Below the pieces are notes generated by a model, which worked only from the letters and a program-made list of their open reading frames with translations, made no database searches and had not been told where the DNA came from. Below are positions 27,799 through 36,908 of a DNA stretch of 64,000 bases, one piece after another. Within the stretch, counting starts at the first letter, position 1. Each line of letters starts with the position of its first letter. The stretch is taken from assembly GCA_016888885.1 (NCBI GenBank), contig CP069437.1, positions 124,001 through 188,000 of the forward strand, in the 5' to 3' direction. This stretch comes from Faucicola sp902506215 (GTDB taxonomy: Bacteria; Pseudomonadota; Gammaproteobacteria; Pseudomonadales; Moraxellaceae). A program made the position numbers and the translations under genes.

Positions 27799-27831
27799 AA
27801 AAAAGCCGAAGCTGAATGCTTCGGCTTTTTT
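27799..27831. terminator. Bidirectional terminator between icd and the cyclase gene
   Basis: Fourteen-bp stem of six A plus GCCGAAGC pairing with GCTTCGGC plus six T, loop TGAAT. It serves both convergent genes. Confidence 0.93.
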
Positions 27832-27910
27832 AGTGTCTGGTTTTTAGTGTCGGTAAATGGCTAAACATAGCTAAGCTAAGAATATAGCTGAGAAAAAACC
27901 GTCAATATCA

Positions 27911-29260
27911 TTATTTTTGCTTTTCTTCGACAAGCGCCAATGCAGATTTTAGCTGGTTAGTAATATCATTTTTATCATAATTACGAATATCATGAAAATT
28001 TAAATGTAGGTTAAACCCAGGCAAGCTAAAGTCCACCCAATCGGTTTGTTGCATGGATTCACTTTTGGGTTCAAGCAATTCCCACACATTCATGGCATCT
28101 TGAAAGCCTTTAAATTTAAATTGCCCCACGGCTTGGCAATGATGGACATGACCAATTAAATTAAACGTACTTTCACTGATCAAAATTTGATTGTTTTGCG
28201 CGGCAGATTCAAGGCGAGAGGCAAAATTCGCTTCTTTTCCAACCACGGTATAAGTCATACGATTGCGGCTGCCAAAATTACCGACATAACAATACCCTGT
28301 ATTGATACCCATACGTACATGCAGCCCTTCAAAACCGAGTAATCGCCATTGGTGGCGCAGCACTTCCATCTCACGGCGCATCTCAATGGCCATACTGGCA
28401 CAAGCAATCGCGTTATCACGGTCATTACCACCCACATCACCAAAATAGCACAATAACCCATCCCCCAAAAACTTATCGAGGGTCGCCCCATATTTTTGGC
28501 TAACTTGGGTCATACGGTCAAGGTAAGTGTTTAAAATATTGGCTAAATGGTCGGGGCTAATATGATCCGACAAATCAGTAAAACCAACAATGTCCGAAAA
28601 CAAAATAGTTAGCTTGCGCCGTTGATTAATGACTTCAACCTTGGTGTTATTTTTGACAATCGGTTGCCAAATCTGGGGCGGCAAAAAACGGGTTAATTTA
28701 TTGGTGACATTGACCAAGGTATCAATCCGTGCTTGTTGCTGCGCAAGCATTTGATTTTTTTGGCGTAAGCGAATCACCAGAGAACAGATATGATAACCAA
28801 CAATCAAGATATCGGTAAATACGATGACAAAATTTAAAATATCTTCTTGCTTGGCGGTCAAACTAATGGCGGGTAATAAAAAATGCGCAGATATCAGACT
28901 AAGTATACCCACTGCTACGGTTAATAATACCAACGAAACAGTATGTTTGGTATCTGAAAAAATCAAGCGAATTAAAATCAACAACCATAATGCAAGGCTT
29001 GGGATATAGTTAAACTGCAACATACCCGTTGCCAACGCCATCAAGGTTAACACACTTGCTGAAGTAATATAATGATGGGGCCGGATAACACTCAAAGCAG
29101 TGACAATAACGCCTGCTACCAACAGCAAAATACTGAGCGTATGATAAATAGGCGGTACATCAAGAGATGTTAAGGTAAGCAATAAAATAAAAAATGCCGC
29201 CAATTCAATGAATTTCGGACTTTTTAGATTGGTCGAAAGACCTTGAATGGATTCACGCAA
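27911..29260 (-). CDS. Membrane-bound class III adenylate/guanylate cyclase
   Basis: Makes cAMP or cGMP. The N-terminal half has about six membrane segments (residues 15-175) without a recognised sensor fold, a short coiled stretch, then the catalytic domain (about 217-400). Metal-binding aspartates are in LFSDIVGFTD and KFLGDG; the lysine before the second favours ATP. The late motif reads YTVVGKEANFASRLE: the catalytic Asn and Arg are kept, while GD is GK. The start is TTG (29260) with GAGGT 12 nt upstream; no ATG exists before the first membrane segments. It is in frame with and 39 nt after the HIT gene stop, so the two are probably co-transcribed. Confidence 0.9.
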   Translation of the reverse strand: MRESIQGLSTNLKSPKFIELAAFFILLLTLTSLDVPPIYHTLSILLLVAGVIVTALSVIRPHHYITSASVLTLMALATGMLQFNYIPSLALWLLILIRLIFSDTKHTVSLVLLTVAVGILSLISAHFLLPAISLTAKQEDILNFVIVFTDILIVGYHICSLVIRLRQKNQMLAQQQARIDTLVNVTNKLTRFLPPQIWQPIVKNNTKVEVINQRRKLTILFSDIVGFTDLSDHISPDHLANILNTYLDRMTQVSQKYGATLDKFLGDGLLCYFGDVGGNDRDNAIACASMAIEMRREMEVLRHQWRLLGFEGLHVRMGINTGYCYVGNFGSRNRMTYTVVGKEANFASRLESAAQNNQILISESTFNLIGHVHHCQAVGQFKFKGFQDAMNVWELLEPKSESMQQTDWVDFSLPGFNLHLNFHDIRNYDKNDITNQLKSALALVEEKQK

Positions 29261-29299
29261 TTTAGTTTGTCTACCTCGCGCCTCGTGGTAAAATTTTTT

Positions 29300-29737
29300 T
29301 TAGACGTTCATTTGCCAATCAAATGGCATATCACGATGACCGCGCAGTGCCATCATCAGTGTCTGCTGCATATGTCTCAGCACTTCAGGGGTATAAGGGA
29401 TGGCAGGATTACCCCATACCGGATTGGGCCAAGCAATATCATTTTGGTAGCGCACGATATGATGAAAATGCAATTGCGGCACTTGGTTGCCAAGCGCGGC
29501 GATGTTCATTTTGTCGGCTTGAAAAGTTTTGGCAAGCTGACTTGATAGCCAGCTGGATTCACGTAAAAACTGGGCTTGGTCACTGGCGGATAGTTCATAT
29601 AATTCTTTGATACCGGGTACACGCGGAATTAAAATCAACCAAGGAAATTGACAGTCGTTCATCAAGCGGCAAGTAGATAACGGAAATTCGCCCACCAAAA
29701 AAGTATCTTTTGCTAGTTGTGGATGTAAATTAAACAT
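29300..29737 (-). CDS. HIT-family protein
   Basis: Histidine-triad nucleotide hydrolase or transferase fold. The active-site motif is LHFHHIVRY near residue 95, in line with HxHxx. The protein is 145 aa and has ILIPRVPGIKELYEL, typical of the branch that acts on small nucleotidyl substrates. Upstream of and probably co-transcribed with the cyclase (39-nt gap). The substrate cannot be told from sequence. Confidence 0.88.
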   Translation of the reverse strand: MFNLHPQLAKDTFLVGEFPLSTCRLMNDCQFPWLILIPRVPGIKELYELSASDQAQFLRESSWLSSQLAKTFQADKMNIAALGNQVPQLHFHHIVRYQNDIAWPNPVWGNPAIPYTPEVLRHMQQTLMMALRGHRDMPFDWQMNV

Positions 29738-29920
29738 AATAACTCAATGCATTTAAAAGTGTTTTTGGAATTTAAAACTGATAAAATCAAATAATTCGCG
29801 TATTTTAGCAGTTATACCTACAAGACGAAATACTTTATTCAGAATAAGCGCAGTGCAATTTAAGATTTCTTAAAGCATAAAGCAAGGCCGTTATCATCTA
29901 GCCTAACTATTAGCCTAATT

Positions 29921-31717
29921 ATGTCTGAGCGTTTTACAAATTTTGGGAAGTTTATGCAGTTGTCAAAGTCTCTTAACCAATGTCAGCGTCATGCTGATGC
30001 ACCATCTTTATACCGCCGTTGTTTTATGATGGCATTGTTTGCCTTACTCATGGTTATCACCAGTGTCAAACCCACCGCTGTATGGGCGGCTGATAGCAGT
30101 AAATCAGCCAGTAGCGCCAGCAGCACAGCAACCCCACAAGACACCTTTGGGCGTGATACCCCGCGTGGTAGCGTGCAAGGCTTTATTCAAGCATTAGCAA
30201 AAAGTGATTGGATGCTTGCCAGCCGTTATGTAGATTTAAGTTCTACAAAAGACCCTAGTGGCACGCTCAAATCTTTAAAATCGGCACTCGATAGCGGCGG
30301 ACGTATCAACGAGCAGCTACAAATTAGCAATGACCCTACCGGCAATCTCGATGACAAACTAGCGCCCAATCTCGATAAGGTAGGGGAAATCAACAATCCC
30401 ACCGCTGACAAAAAGAGTATCGACATCTTAATGCAGCGTGTCAAACAATCTAACGGTACCTATATTTGGCTGATTTCACAACAAACCTTGCAAGAAGTTG
30501 CGTCGTTATCACAGGTTACCCAGCCGACACTGGTAGAAAAGTACATTCCCAAACAATGGATTGAGAAAGATATTAAAGGCTATAGTCTTGGGCACATCGG
30601 GGCAGTGATTGCGCTCATGATAGCGACTTATCTCGCCTGTCTATTGATTAGCCAAATCTTATATATGATTATCACGCGGATTTATCTAGCGACCCACCCA
30701 GATAAAGAAAAGCAATTTCCGATTGATGGGCGCGTGGTCGTACCTGCCGCAATGGTGCTGACGGCGCTGATTATCAAAGAAGCCATGATTTTGGTGGGTA
30801 TTAATTTGGTGGTGCGTAATATGGCGTCCAACCTTGCCGATATTTTATCTTGGGTATCCATGGTATGGTTGATTTTACGTATTTTGGATTTGATTTTTAA
30901 ACGTGCGGAAAACTATGCCAGTAATAACCATTATCCAGAGCGGCTATCGGTGCTAAATCTGCTGCGAAAAGTGGTAAAATTGATTTTGATTGCGGTTGCG
31001 ACCATTGTGATTTTGGGTAATCTAGGCTACGACTTAACCACAGGTATTGCCGCATTGGGGATTGGTGGTGTGGCGTTGGCATTGGGTGCACAAAAAACGG
31101 TTGAAAACTTGGTGGGTAGCGTATCGGTCGTTGCTGACCAGCCTGTCAATGTGGGCGACTATTGCCGCTTTGGCACGCAAGAAGGTACGGTTGAAGACAT
31201 CGGTATCCGCTCCACCCGTCTGCGCACCACCGATCGCACGGTGGTGACGATTCCAAATGGCAATTTCTCATCAATGAGCATTGAAAATGTCTCGCAGCGC
31301 GACATGTTTCATTTTTCGCAAGTGTTCTATATCTCGCGCGATAGCGAAATCAGTGAGATCAAGGAATTTATCGAGCAGACGCAAATTTATATCACCAATC
31401 ATCCGGACACCAACAGTGTGTGGAATCAAGTGCGTATCTCTGGCACTCAGCAAGACGCGTATCTTGTCGAAGTGAGATGCTATCTCAATGTGAAAGGTGC
31501 GATGGATTTTAATCAAAAACAAACTGATATGATTTTAAAAATCGCGGAGATGATGCAAGAAGTGGGGCTCAAAAATGCGTTACCGACCAGCCGTGTGATG
31601 ATGGGCAAACCGATTGATGTTACCCATTCAAATTTTGCCAATACTGTACCCGGCAAAGATAAAGTGGTAGCGTCAGAAAAACTGGCACAATCGGACAAGC
31701 CTGATACCAAGCCTTAG
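29921..31717 (+). CDS. MscS-family mechanosensitive ion channel
   Basis: Inner-membrane channel that releases solutes on osmotic downshock. A signal-like segment (ending AVWAADSS) is followed by a periplasmic domain (about 60-205), four membrane helices and the MscS core: the Gly/Ala-rich pore helix GIAALGIGGVALALGAQKTVENL, then VGDYCRFG...GTVEDIGIRSTRLRT and IPNGNFSSMSIENVS of the beta domain. At 598 aa it belongs to the larger MscS type with an extra periplasmic part. Start is unclear: ATG 29921 has no ribosome site, ATG 29954 has GGGAAG very close; the shorter form keeps the signal sequence. Confidence 0.9.
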   Translation: MSERFTNFGKFMQLSKSLNQCQRHADAPSLYRRCFMMALFALLMVITSVKPTAVWAADSSKSASSASSTATPQDTFGRDTPRGSVQGFIQALAKSDWMLASRYVDLSSTKDPSGTLKSLKSALDSGGRINEQLQISNDPTGNLDDKLAPNLDKVGEINNPTADKKSIDILMQRVKQSNGTYIWLISQQTLQEVASLSQVTQPTLVEKYIPKQWIEKDIKGYSLGHIGAVIALMIATYLACLLISQILYMIITRIYLATHPDKEKQFPIDGRVVVPAAMVLTALIIKEAMILVGINLVVRNMASNLADILSWVSMVWLILRILDLIFKRAENYASNNHYPERLSVLNLLRKVVKLILIAVATIVILGNLGYDLTTGIAALGIGGVALALGAQKTVENLVGSVSVVADQPVNVGDYCRFGTQEGTVEDIGIRSTRLRTTDRTVVTIPNGNFSSMSIENVSQRDMFHFSQVFYISRDSEISEIKEFIEQTQIYITNHPDTNSVWNQVRISGTQQDAYLVEVRCYLNVKGAMDFNQKQTDMILKIAEMMQEVGLKNALPTSRVMMGKPIDVTHSNFANTVPGKDKVVASEKLAQSDKPDTKP

Positions 31718-31878
31718 TGACTCATGGTTTTGGCTTTTGAATTGGGCAGGGTGGTGGCAGGTATGGCATCACCTAAGTCAACATACACAGGAATCGGACT
31801 GTCGTATGTTTGCGGCAAAGAAGCACACGAGGTAAGGTTCATGAGTAAAATGGCATAAACAATCAACGGGTTTTTCAA
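31714..31878 (-). CDS. Small predicted lipoprotein (TTG start)
   Basis: A 55-aa product whose N-terminus reads as a lipoprotein signal when started at TTG 31878: two charged residues, a hydrophobic core LIVYAILLMNL and lipobox LTSC, then a short 35-aa mature part. AGGATG about 10 nt upstream can serve as ribosome site. A longer reading from an ATG at 31908 spoils the signal. No family recognised. It overlaps the end of the MscS gene tail to tail by 4 nt. Confidence 0.5.
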   Translation of the reverse strand: MKNPLIVYAILLMNLTSCASLPQTYDSPIPVYVDLGDAIPATTLPNSKAKTMSH

Positions 31879-32031
31879 GTTCAAACATCCTATGTAATAA
31901 AAATCCATGCAATGAAAATTTCTAGGCTTTTAATAATAAAAACCTAGATGTTACCTTAAAAATGATTTAGGTAATCAATTTAATGGGTTATGCCATTTTT
32001 ATTTGTATTTACAAAAGATAAATCACTGAAT

Positions 32032-32066
32032 AAAAAACTAGGGATAATCCATCAGTATTATCCCTA
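32032..32066 (-). terminator. Terminator of nrdA
   Basis: Perfect 10-bp stem TAGGGATAAT/ATTATCCCTA with 8-nt loop; six T follow on the minus strand. Confidence 0.85.
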
Positions 32067-32075
32067 AATACTCTC

Positions 32076-34364
32076 TTATAAAGTACAAGCCCCGCCAGCA
32101 CAGCCATTTTCAAGGTCGTCTTGGGCATCATTTGCACCGTCACGGGTATTATGATAATACAGCGTCTTAACACCTAATTTGTACGCCATCAACAAGTCTT
32201 GAATCATCACCTTCATCGGTACACGGCTATCTTCAAACTTGGTTGGGTCGTAGTTGGTATTAGCTGAGATACTTTGGTCAATGAATTTTTGCATAATCGC
32301 CACAAGACTCAAATAACCTTTGTTATTTGGCATTTGCCATAATAGCTCGTATTGATCTTTGAGCTTATCAATCTCAGGCACCACTTGTTTTAAAATACCG
32401 TCTTTTGATGCTTTGACAGATACCAGACCGCGAGGTGGCTCAATACCATTAGTTGCGTTAGCAATCTGGCTAGAGGTTTCTGATGGCATCAAGGCGGTCA
32501 AGGTTGAGTTGCGAAGACCGTGGGTTTTGATATCATGACGCAGTGCTTCCCAGTCGAGTTGTAGCGGCTCATTACAAATCGCATCAATATCCGCTTTATA
32601 CGTATCAATTGGTAAAATACCTTGTGAATAGGTGGTATCGCCAAATGCAGGACACGCGCCTTGCTCTTTAGCCAGTTTATTGGATGCCACCAACAAATAA
32701 TACTGTAAAGCTTCAAAAGTGCGATGGGTTAAACCGAGCGCCGTAGGATCTGAATATTTGGTGCCATTTTTGGCAAGATAATAGGCGTAGTTGATGACAC
32801 CAATACCCAGCGTGCGGCGTTTCATAGAGCCATTTTTAGCAGCGATGACAGGATAGTCTTGGTAGTCAAGCAAGGCATCTAGCGCACGCACGATGAGTTC
32901 CGCTGGCTCTTTGATGTCTTCTAGTTGGTTGATTTCACCCAAGTTAATCCCTGACAGCGTACAAAGGGCGATTTCACCGTTTTCATCATTGATGTTGTCA
33001 AGCGGTTGGGTCGGTAGCGCAATTTCCATACATAGGTTGGATTGGCGAATTGGCGCGACACTTGGGTCAAACGGACTGTGGGTGTTGCAATGGTCAACGT
33101 TTTGCACATAGATACGACCCGTGCTGGCACGCTCTTGCATCATTAGGCTAAACAACTCTTGCGCTGGCACACTGCGTTTGCGAATGGAGTCATCTTGCTC
33201 ATATTGCTCATATAAACGCTCAAACTCGGCTTGATCGGCAAAAAAAGCATCGTACAAACCTGGCACATCCGATGGTGAAAACAGGGTCACGTTTTGATTT
33301 TTAATCAATCGGGTATAGATGGTTTTATTGATTTGTACGCCATAATCCATGTGGCGAACACGGTTGTCTTCCACACCGCGGTTGTTTTTGAGCACCAGCA
33401 GATTTTCCACTTCCAAATGCCAAATCGGGTAGAACAAGGTCGCTGCACCACCGCGCACGCCGCCTTGTGAGCAGCATTTAACCGCAGTTTGGAATAGTTT
33501 GTAAAAAGGAATACAGCCGGTGTGCTGCGCTTCACCGCCACGAATTGGGCTACCTAATGCGCGAATACGACCCGCATTGACCCCAATACCGGCACGCTGT
33601 GACACATACCGCACGATGGCACTGGTGGTGGCATTGATACTGTCTAAGCTATCATCGCATTCAATAAGTACACATGAGCTAAACTGACGCGATGGGGTAC
33701 GCACGCCCGACATGATTGGCGTTGGCAGTGAGATTTTAAAAGTAGACGTGGCGTCATAAAAGCGCTTGATATAATCTAATCGCGCCGCCTTGTCATATTG
33801 TTTGTCATAACTGGCAAACAGGCACATACCAACGAGCATGTACAAAAATTGTGGGCTTTCAAAGACTTGTTTGGTGACGCGGTCTTGCACCAAATATTTG
33901 CCTTCCATTTGTTTGACGGCGGCATACGCAAAGCTCAAATCACGGTTGTGGTCAATATAGTCATTGAGTATATCAAATTCTTCTTTGCTAAAGTCTTGCA
34001 AAATATGGGCATCGTAACGACCTTCTTGGGTCAGTTTGGTGACATGGTCAAACAAATGCGGCGGCTCAAACTGACCAAACGCGATTTTGCGTAAATGAAA
34101 AATTGCCAATCGCGCTGCCAAATACTGATAATCAGGCGTTGCCGCAGAAATCAAATCCGCGGCTGATTTAATGATGGTTTCATGGATGCTTTTGGTGGTG
34201 ATTTTGTCATAAAACTGGATGTGTGAGCTGATTTCTACTTGCGAAACAGACACATTATCAAGCCCTTCTGCTGCCCACTCGATGACTCGGTGAATCTTAT
34301 CCAAATCAATTTTTTCCAAACGCCCGTCGCGTTTTTGCACGAGGATGTCTTCAGTACGAGTCAT
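32076..34364 (-). CDS. nrdA: Ribonucleoside-diphosphate reductase class Ia, alpha subunit
   Basis: Reduces ribonucleoside diphosphates to deoxyribonucleotides. The N-terminal ATP-cone (ILVQKRDGRLEKIDLDKIHRVIEWA) provides allosteric control; the barrel has SNLCMEI with the radical-site cysteine, FSSCVLIECDD with the first redox cysteine, and the C-terminal redox pair in GCAGGACTL. Length of 762 aa fits class Ia. AAGGAA precedes the ATG. The small subunit gene nrdB, usually adjacent, is not present downstream or anywhere in the window; a terminator follows nrdA directly. Probably regulated by NrdR through the box pair upstream. Confidence 0.97.
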   Translation of the reverse strand: MTRTEDILVQKRDGRLEKIDLDKIHRVIEWAAEGLDNVSVSQVEISSHIQFYDKITTKSIHETIIKSAADLISAATPDYQYLAARLAIFHLRKIAFGQFEPPHLFDHVTKLTQEGRYDAHILQDFSKEEFDILNDYIDHNRDLSFAYAAVKQMEGKYLVQDRVTKQVFESPQFLYMLVGMCLFASYDKQYDKAARLDYIKRFYDATSTFKISLPTPIMSGVRTPSRQFSSCVLIECDDSLDSINATTSAIVRYVSQRAGIGVNAGRIRALGSPIRGGEAQHTGCIPFYKLFQTAVKCCSQGGVRGGAATLFYPIWHLEVENLLVLKNNRGVEDNRVRHMDYGVQINKTIYTRLIKNQNVTLFSPSDVPGLYDAFFADQAEFERLYEQYEQDDSIRKRSVPAQELFSLMMQERASTGRIYVQNVDHCNTHSPFDPSVAPIRQSNLCMEIALPTQPLDNINDENGEIALCTLSGINLGEINQLEDIKEPAELIVRALDALLDYQDYPVIAAKNGSMKRRTLGIGVINYAYYLAKNGTKYSDPTALGLTHRTFEALQYYLLVASNKLAKEQGACPAFGDTTYSQGILPIDTYKADIDAICNEPLQLDWEALRHDIKTHGLRNSTLTALMPSETSSQIANATNGIEPPRGLVSVKASKDGILKQVVPEIDKLKDQYELLWQMPNNKGYLSLVAIMQKFIDQSISANTNYDPTKFEDSRVPMKVMIQDLLMAYKLGVKTLYYHNTRDGANDAQDDLENGCAGGACTL

Positions 34365-34581
34365 AATACGTTCCTTTTTTTACCTGTTTATCAACGTCAT
34401 ATCTGTATGTATTAAAAAGGCGCTGAGTGAGAGGTGGTGAGATAAAAATGTCAAATAAAACAGCTAACCGGAAGTATAGTGAGTGTGTATGCCGCTTTTA
34501 ACGACCGCTTTTGAGCCAAAGCTACACCACGTATATAGCATCGCAAAGTCATTGCCGTATTATTGCAAGGTTTGCAAAAAA

Positions 34582-34628
34582 CTACTATATCTAGGGGTTG
34601 TTTTATTATTTCGCACAATATAGCGTAA
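34582..34628. promoter_or_regulatory. Tandem NrdR boxes
   Basis: Two 16-bp sites resembling the NrdR consensus acaCwAtATaTwGtgt: 34582-34597 (core CTATATCTAG) and 34613-34628 (core CAATATAGCG). Each matches about 11 of 16 positions. The start-to-start distance is exactly 31 bp, the spacing NrdR pairs require. They lie about 220 bp upstream of nrdA. Confidence 0.75.
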
Positions 34629-34785
34629 AAAAAATTGTAATTCTAGCTTGTATTTTTTTCAATTTTTTGCCTATTTTTTTGCAAAAATCCTAGAGGCTTG
34701 ATTTTATTAGCAGTTCATCAAGTCAAGCAAAAAGATAAAAAATTTGTAATTGTTAAAGTCAGATGGATTCATGAATGCATAGTCA

Positions 34786-34814
34786 TTGTCATAAACATTT
34801 GCAAAATTTATGCT
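34786..34814 (+). promoter_or_regulatory. Promoter of the MaoC gene
   Basis: TTGTCA (34786-34791), 17-bp spacer, TATGCT (34809-34814). Confidence 0.65.
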
Positions 34815-34843
34815 ATAGTCAAACTTATAGTCAAACCATTACA

Positions 34844-34867
34844 ACGATTTTTTAATCGTGGTTTTTT
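34844..34867 (+). promoter_or_regulatory. Terminator-like hairpin in the MaoC leader
   Basis: Six-bp stem ACGATT/AATCGT, loop TTTT, then GG and six T. It lies between the predicted transcription start and the ribosome site, so it could act as a weak attenuator; the stem is AT-rich. Confidence 0.4.
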
Positions 34868-34895
34868 ATGAAATTAAGCAAAAAAAGGACGGACA

Positions 34896-35384
34896 ATGAC
34901 AACTTTTAGTAATTTTACCTATGATGAATTAACTATCGGGCAAACTGCCAGCATGACCCGCCAAGTGACCGCAGATGATGTCAAAGCATTTGCGCTGGTT
35001 ACCCATGACTACAACCCAGCGCATCTCGATAATGAGTATGCCGAGCAAAGCCAGTTTAAAGGCGTGATTGCGCATGGTATGTGGACAGCCGGTCTATTAT
35101 CAGCCTTGATTGGTACCAAATTTCCAGGCTTGGGGACAATTTATCTAAACCAAAGCTTGTCGTTTCGTCGTCCTGTGCATATCGGTGATACTTTAACCGC
35201 GACCTTGACGGTGAAAAGTAAAGACGATAGCAAAAAATGGGTAGTGTTAGATTGCCAAGTGACCAATCAAGACGGTAAAGTGGTAGTGACAGGCGAAGCG
35301 CAAGTGATTCCACCCACCCAAAAAATCAGCCGTGAAGCGGTCAAATTAGACGATTTTACCCTGCGTCAAACCTTCACAGAATAA
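34896..35384 (+). CDS. MaoC-like (R)-specific enoyl-CoA hydratase
   Basis: Hot-dog-fold hydratase. The catalytic pair is in DYNPAHLD (Asp and His about residues 32 and 37) with GVIAHGMW downstream, the signature of PhaJ-type and MaoC hydratases. Length of 162 aa is usual for the single-domain form. AAGGACGG lies just before the ATG. A role in fatty-acid or polyhydroxyalkanoate metabolism is the family expectation; no pha gene is nearby. Confidence 0.88.
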   Translation: MTTFSNFTYDELTIGQTASMTRQVTADDVKAFALVTHDYNPAHLDNEYAEQSQFKGVIAHGMWTAGLLSALIGTKFPGLGTIYLNQSLSFRRPVHIGDTLTATLTVKSKDDSKKWVVLDCQVTNQDGKVVVTGEAQVIPPTQKISREAVKLDDFTLRQTFTE

Positions 35385-35444
35385 TCAGTCTAAAATAGCC
35401 AGCATGAAGTGTTGCAGTTATTGACGACAATTATTTGCTACAAT

Positions 35445-35470
35445 AAAGCCAAGAGATTCTTTGGCTTTTT
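35445..35470 (+). terminator. Intrinsic terminator after the MaoC gene
   Basis: Eight-bp stem AAAGCCAA/TTGGCTTT with an 8-nt loop, then a T run. An extended -10 (TGC plus TACAAT, 35436-35444), probably for ung, overlaps its left edge, so the hairpin may also sit at the start of the ung transcript. Confidence 0.7.
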
Positions 35471-35497
35471 TTATAATTTTTTGATAGCAGATCAATC

Positions 35498-36214
35498 ATG
35501 AAAACATTAACGCCTGAACAACAACAAATTTTAGCCAATGTCAAAATGCCGGACGATTGGAAGCACGCCTTGGCGACAGAATTAACGAGCAGTAATATGG
35601 ATAACATTCGCCAGTTTTTGCGAGATCAATATCATGCGCAAAAAGTGATTTATCCTTCAGGTAGTCAGATGTTCAATGCGTTTAATTTGACGCCTTTGTC
35701 GCAGGTGAAAGTCGTGATTTTGGGTCAAGACCCGTACCATGGTGCGGGACAAGCGATGGGGTTATCCTTTTCCGTGCCCAAAGCCATTCCCAAACCGCCG
35801 AGTCTACAAAATATTTTACGAGAGCTCGCTACTGATTTGGGTATCGCCCCGTCAAAACATGGCGATTTGACCCATTGGGCAACCCAAGGGGTGCTGCTGC
35901 TTAACAGTATGTTATCCGTAGAAGCAGGGCAGGCGGGCAGTCATCAGCGTATTGGCTGGGAAACGTTCACTGATGCGGTGATTGAGGCTGTCAATCAGCA
36001 CTGCGAGCACTGTGTCTTTATCCTATGGGGAAGTTACGCGCAGAAAAAAGGCCGTTTTATTGATACATCTAAGCATTTAATCATTACGGGCACGCATCCA
36101 TCACCGCTTGGTGCCAATCGGGGTGGTTTTTTTGGCACGCGTCCTTTTTCCAAAGCCAATGATTATCTGATAGCGCACGGCAAAAGTCCGATAGATTGGC
36201 AGTTGCCACAGTAG
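35498..36214 (+). CDS. ung: Uracil-DNA glycosylase
   Basis: Removes uracil from DNA. Family-1 motifs: GQDPYHG with the water-activating Asp (about 77-83), the uracil-pocket segment LLLNSMLSVE, and the leucine-loop region HPSPLGANRGGF (about 200-211). Length of 238 aa is normal. Starts 114 nt after the MaoC gene with its own likely promoter; tadA follows 17 nt later and is probably co-transcribed. Confidence 0.97.
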   Translation: MKTLTPEQQQILANVKMPDDWKHALATELTSSNMDNIRQFLRDQYHAQKVIYPSGSQMFNAFNLTPLSQVKVVILGQDPYHGAGQAMGLSFSVPKAIPKPPSLQNILRELATDLGIAPSKHGDLTHWATQGVLLLNSMLSVEAGQAGSHQRIGWETFTDAVIEAVNQHCEHCVFILWGSYAQKKGRFIDTSKHLIITGTHPSPLGANRGGFFGTRPFSKANDYLIAHGKSPIDWQLPQ

Positions 36215-36231
36215 TTTGGGTGGTATCATAA

Positions 36232-36765
36232 ATGAATGCAAGTGAGCATGACTGTTGTGACAGCGGCTTTTGTGACAGCGATGAGACCTTTATGCAAGCG
36301 GCGCTTGACGTTGCAGCCGAGGGCGCAGAGAGGGGAGAAGTGCCAGTGGGTGCGGTGATTGTGCATCAAGGCATTATCATAGCCAAAGGCTACAATCAAC
36401 CGATTTTAAGTCATGATGCCACTGCGCACGCCGAAATAGTGGCAATAAGGCAGGCGTGTCAATATTTTGACAATTACCGTCTGCCAGCGGATTGTGAGTT
36501 ATTTGTCACGCTTGAGCCTTGCACCATGTGTCTAGGGGCGATTATTCACGCCAGAGTGTCGCGCTTGGTGTTTGCAGCGACAGAGCCGAAAGCGGGCATG
36601 ATTGTGAGCCAGCAGGATTTTAGCCAAGTGGCGTTTTATAATCATTTTTTGACAGTAAAGCAAGGCGTAATGGCAGAGCAAAGCCGCGCGTTGTTACAGG
36701 ATTTTTTTCGCCATCGTCGTGAGCAAAAAAAACAAATGCGCGAGCAGTTAAGGGTAAACCAATAA
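36232..36765 (+). CDS. tadA: tRNA adenosine(34) deaminase TadA
   Basis: Makes inosine at the wobble position of tRNA-Arg(ACG). Zinc and catalytic residues are in HAEIVAIR (about 67-74) and PCTMCLGAI (about 96-104). The core matches TadA; at 177 aa it carries about 20 extra N-terminal residues (Asp/Cys-rich) and a basic C-terminal helix. An internal ATG at 36292 would match the usual start more closely. GGTGG lies before the ATG at 36232. Confidence 0.95.
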   Translation: MNASEHDCCDSGFCDSDETFMQAALDVAAEGAERGEVPVGAVIVHQGIIIAKGYNQPILSHDATAHAEIVAIRQACQYFDNYRLPADCELFVTLEPCTMCLGAIIHARVSRLVFAATEPKAGMIVSQQDFSQVAFYNHFLTVKQGVMAEQSRALLQDFFRHRREQKKQMREQLRVNQ

Positions 36766-36830
36766 CCAATGAGTCTCTCAAACCTATTCTTTAATATCAA
36801 AACCTTTCCTTAAAATAAAAGCCATTGGAT

Positions 36831-36857
36831 AAAAAAAGGCAACCCATCGGCTACCTT
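36831..36857 (-). terminator. Terminator of the csrA-HopJ unit
   Basis: In the minus-strand RNA a nine-pair stem forms (AAGGUAGCC with GGUUGCCUU, two G-U pairs, loop GAUG) followed by seven U. Confidence 0.75.
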
Positions 36858-36908
36858 GTTTGACGCAAAAAACGGTTAGATTTTAAGACTTAAATATTTT
36901 CGATGAGG

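Larger units (their letters stand above)
34365..34895. other. nrdA-MaoC divergent intergenic region
   Basis: No gene seen in 531 bp. It holds the NrdR box pair (34582-34628), a possible nrdA extended -10 on the minus strand (TGCTATATA, 34540-34532), the plus-strand MaoC promoter (34786-34814), an 11-bp direct repeat (TATAGTCAAAC at 34814 and 34826) and a leader hairpin. Confidence 0.6.
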
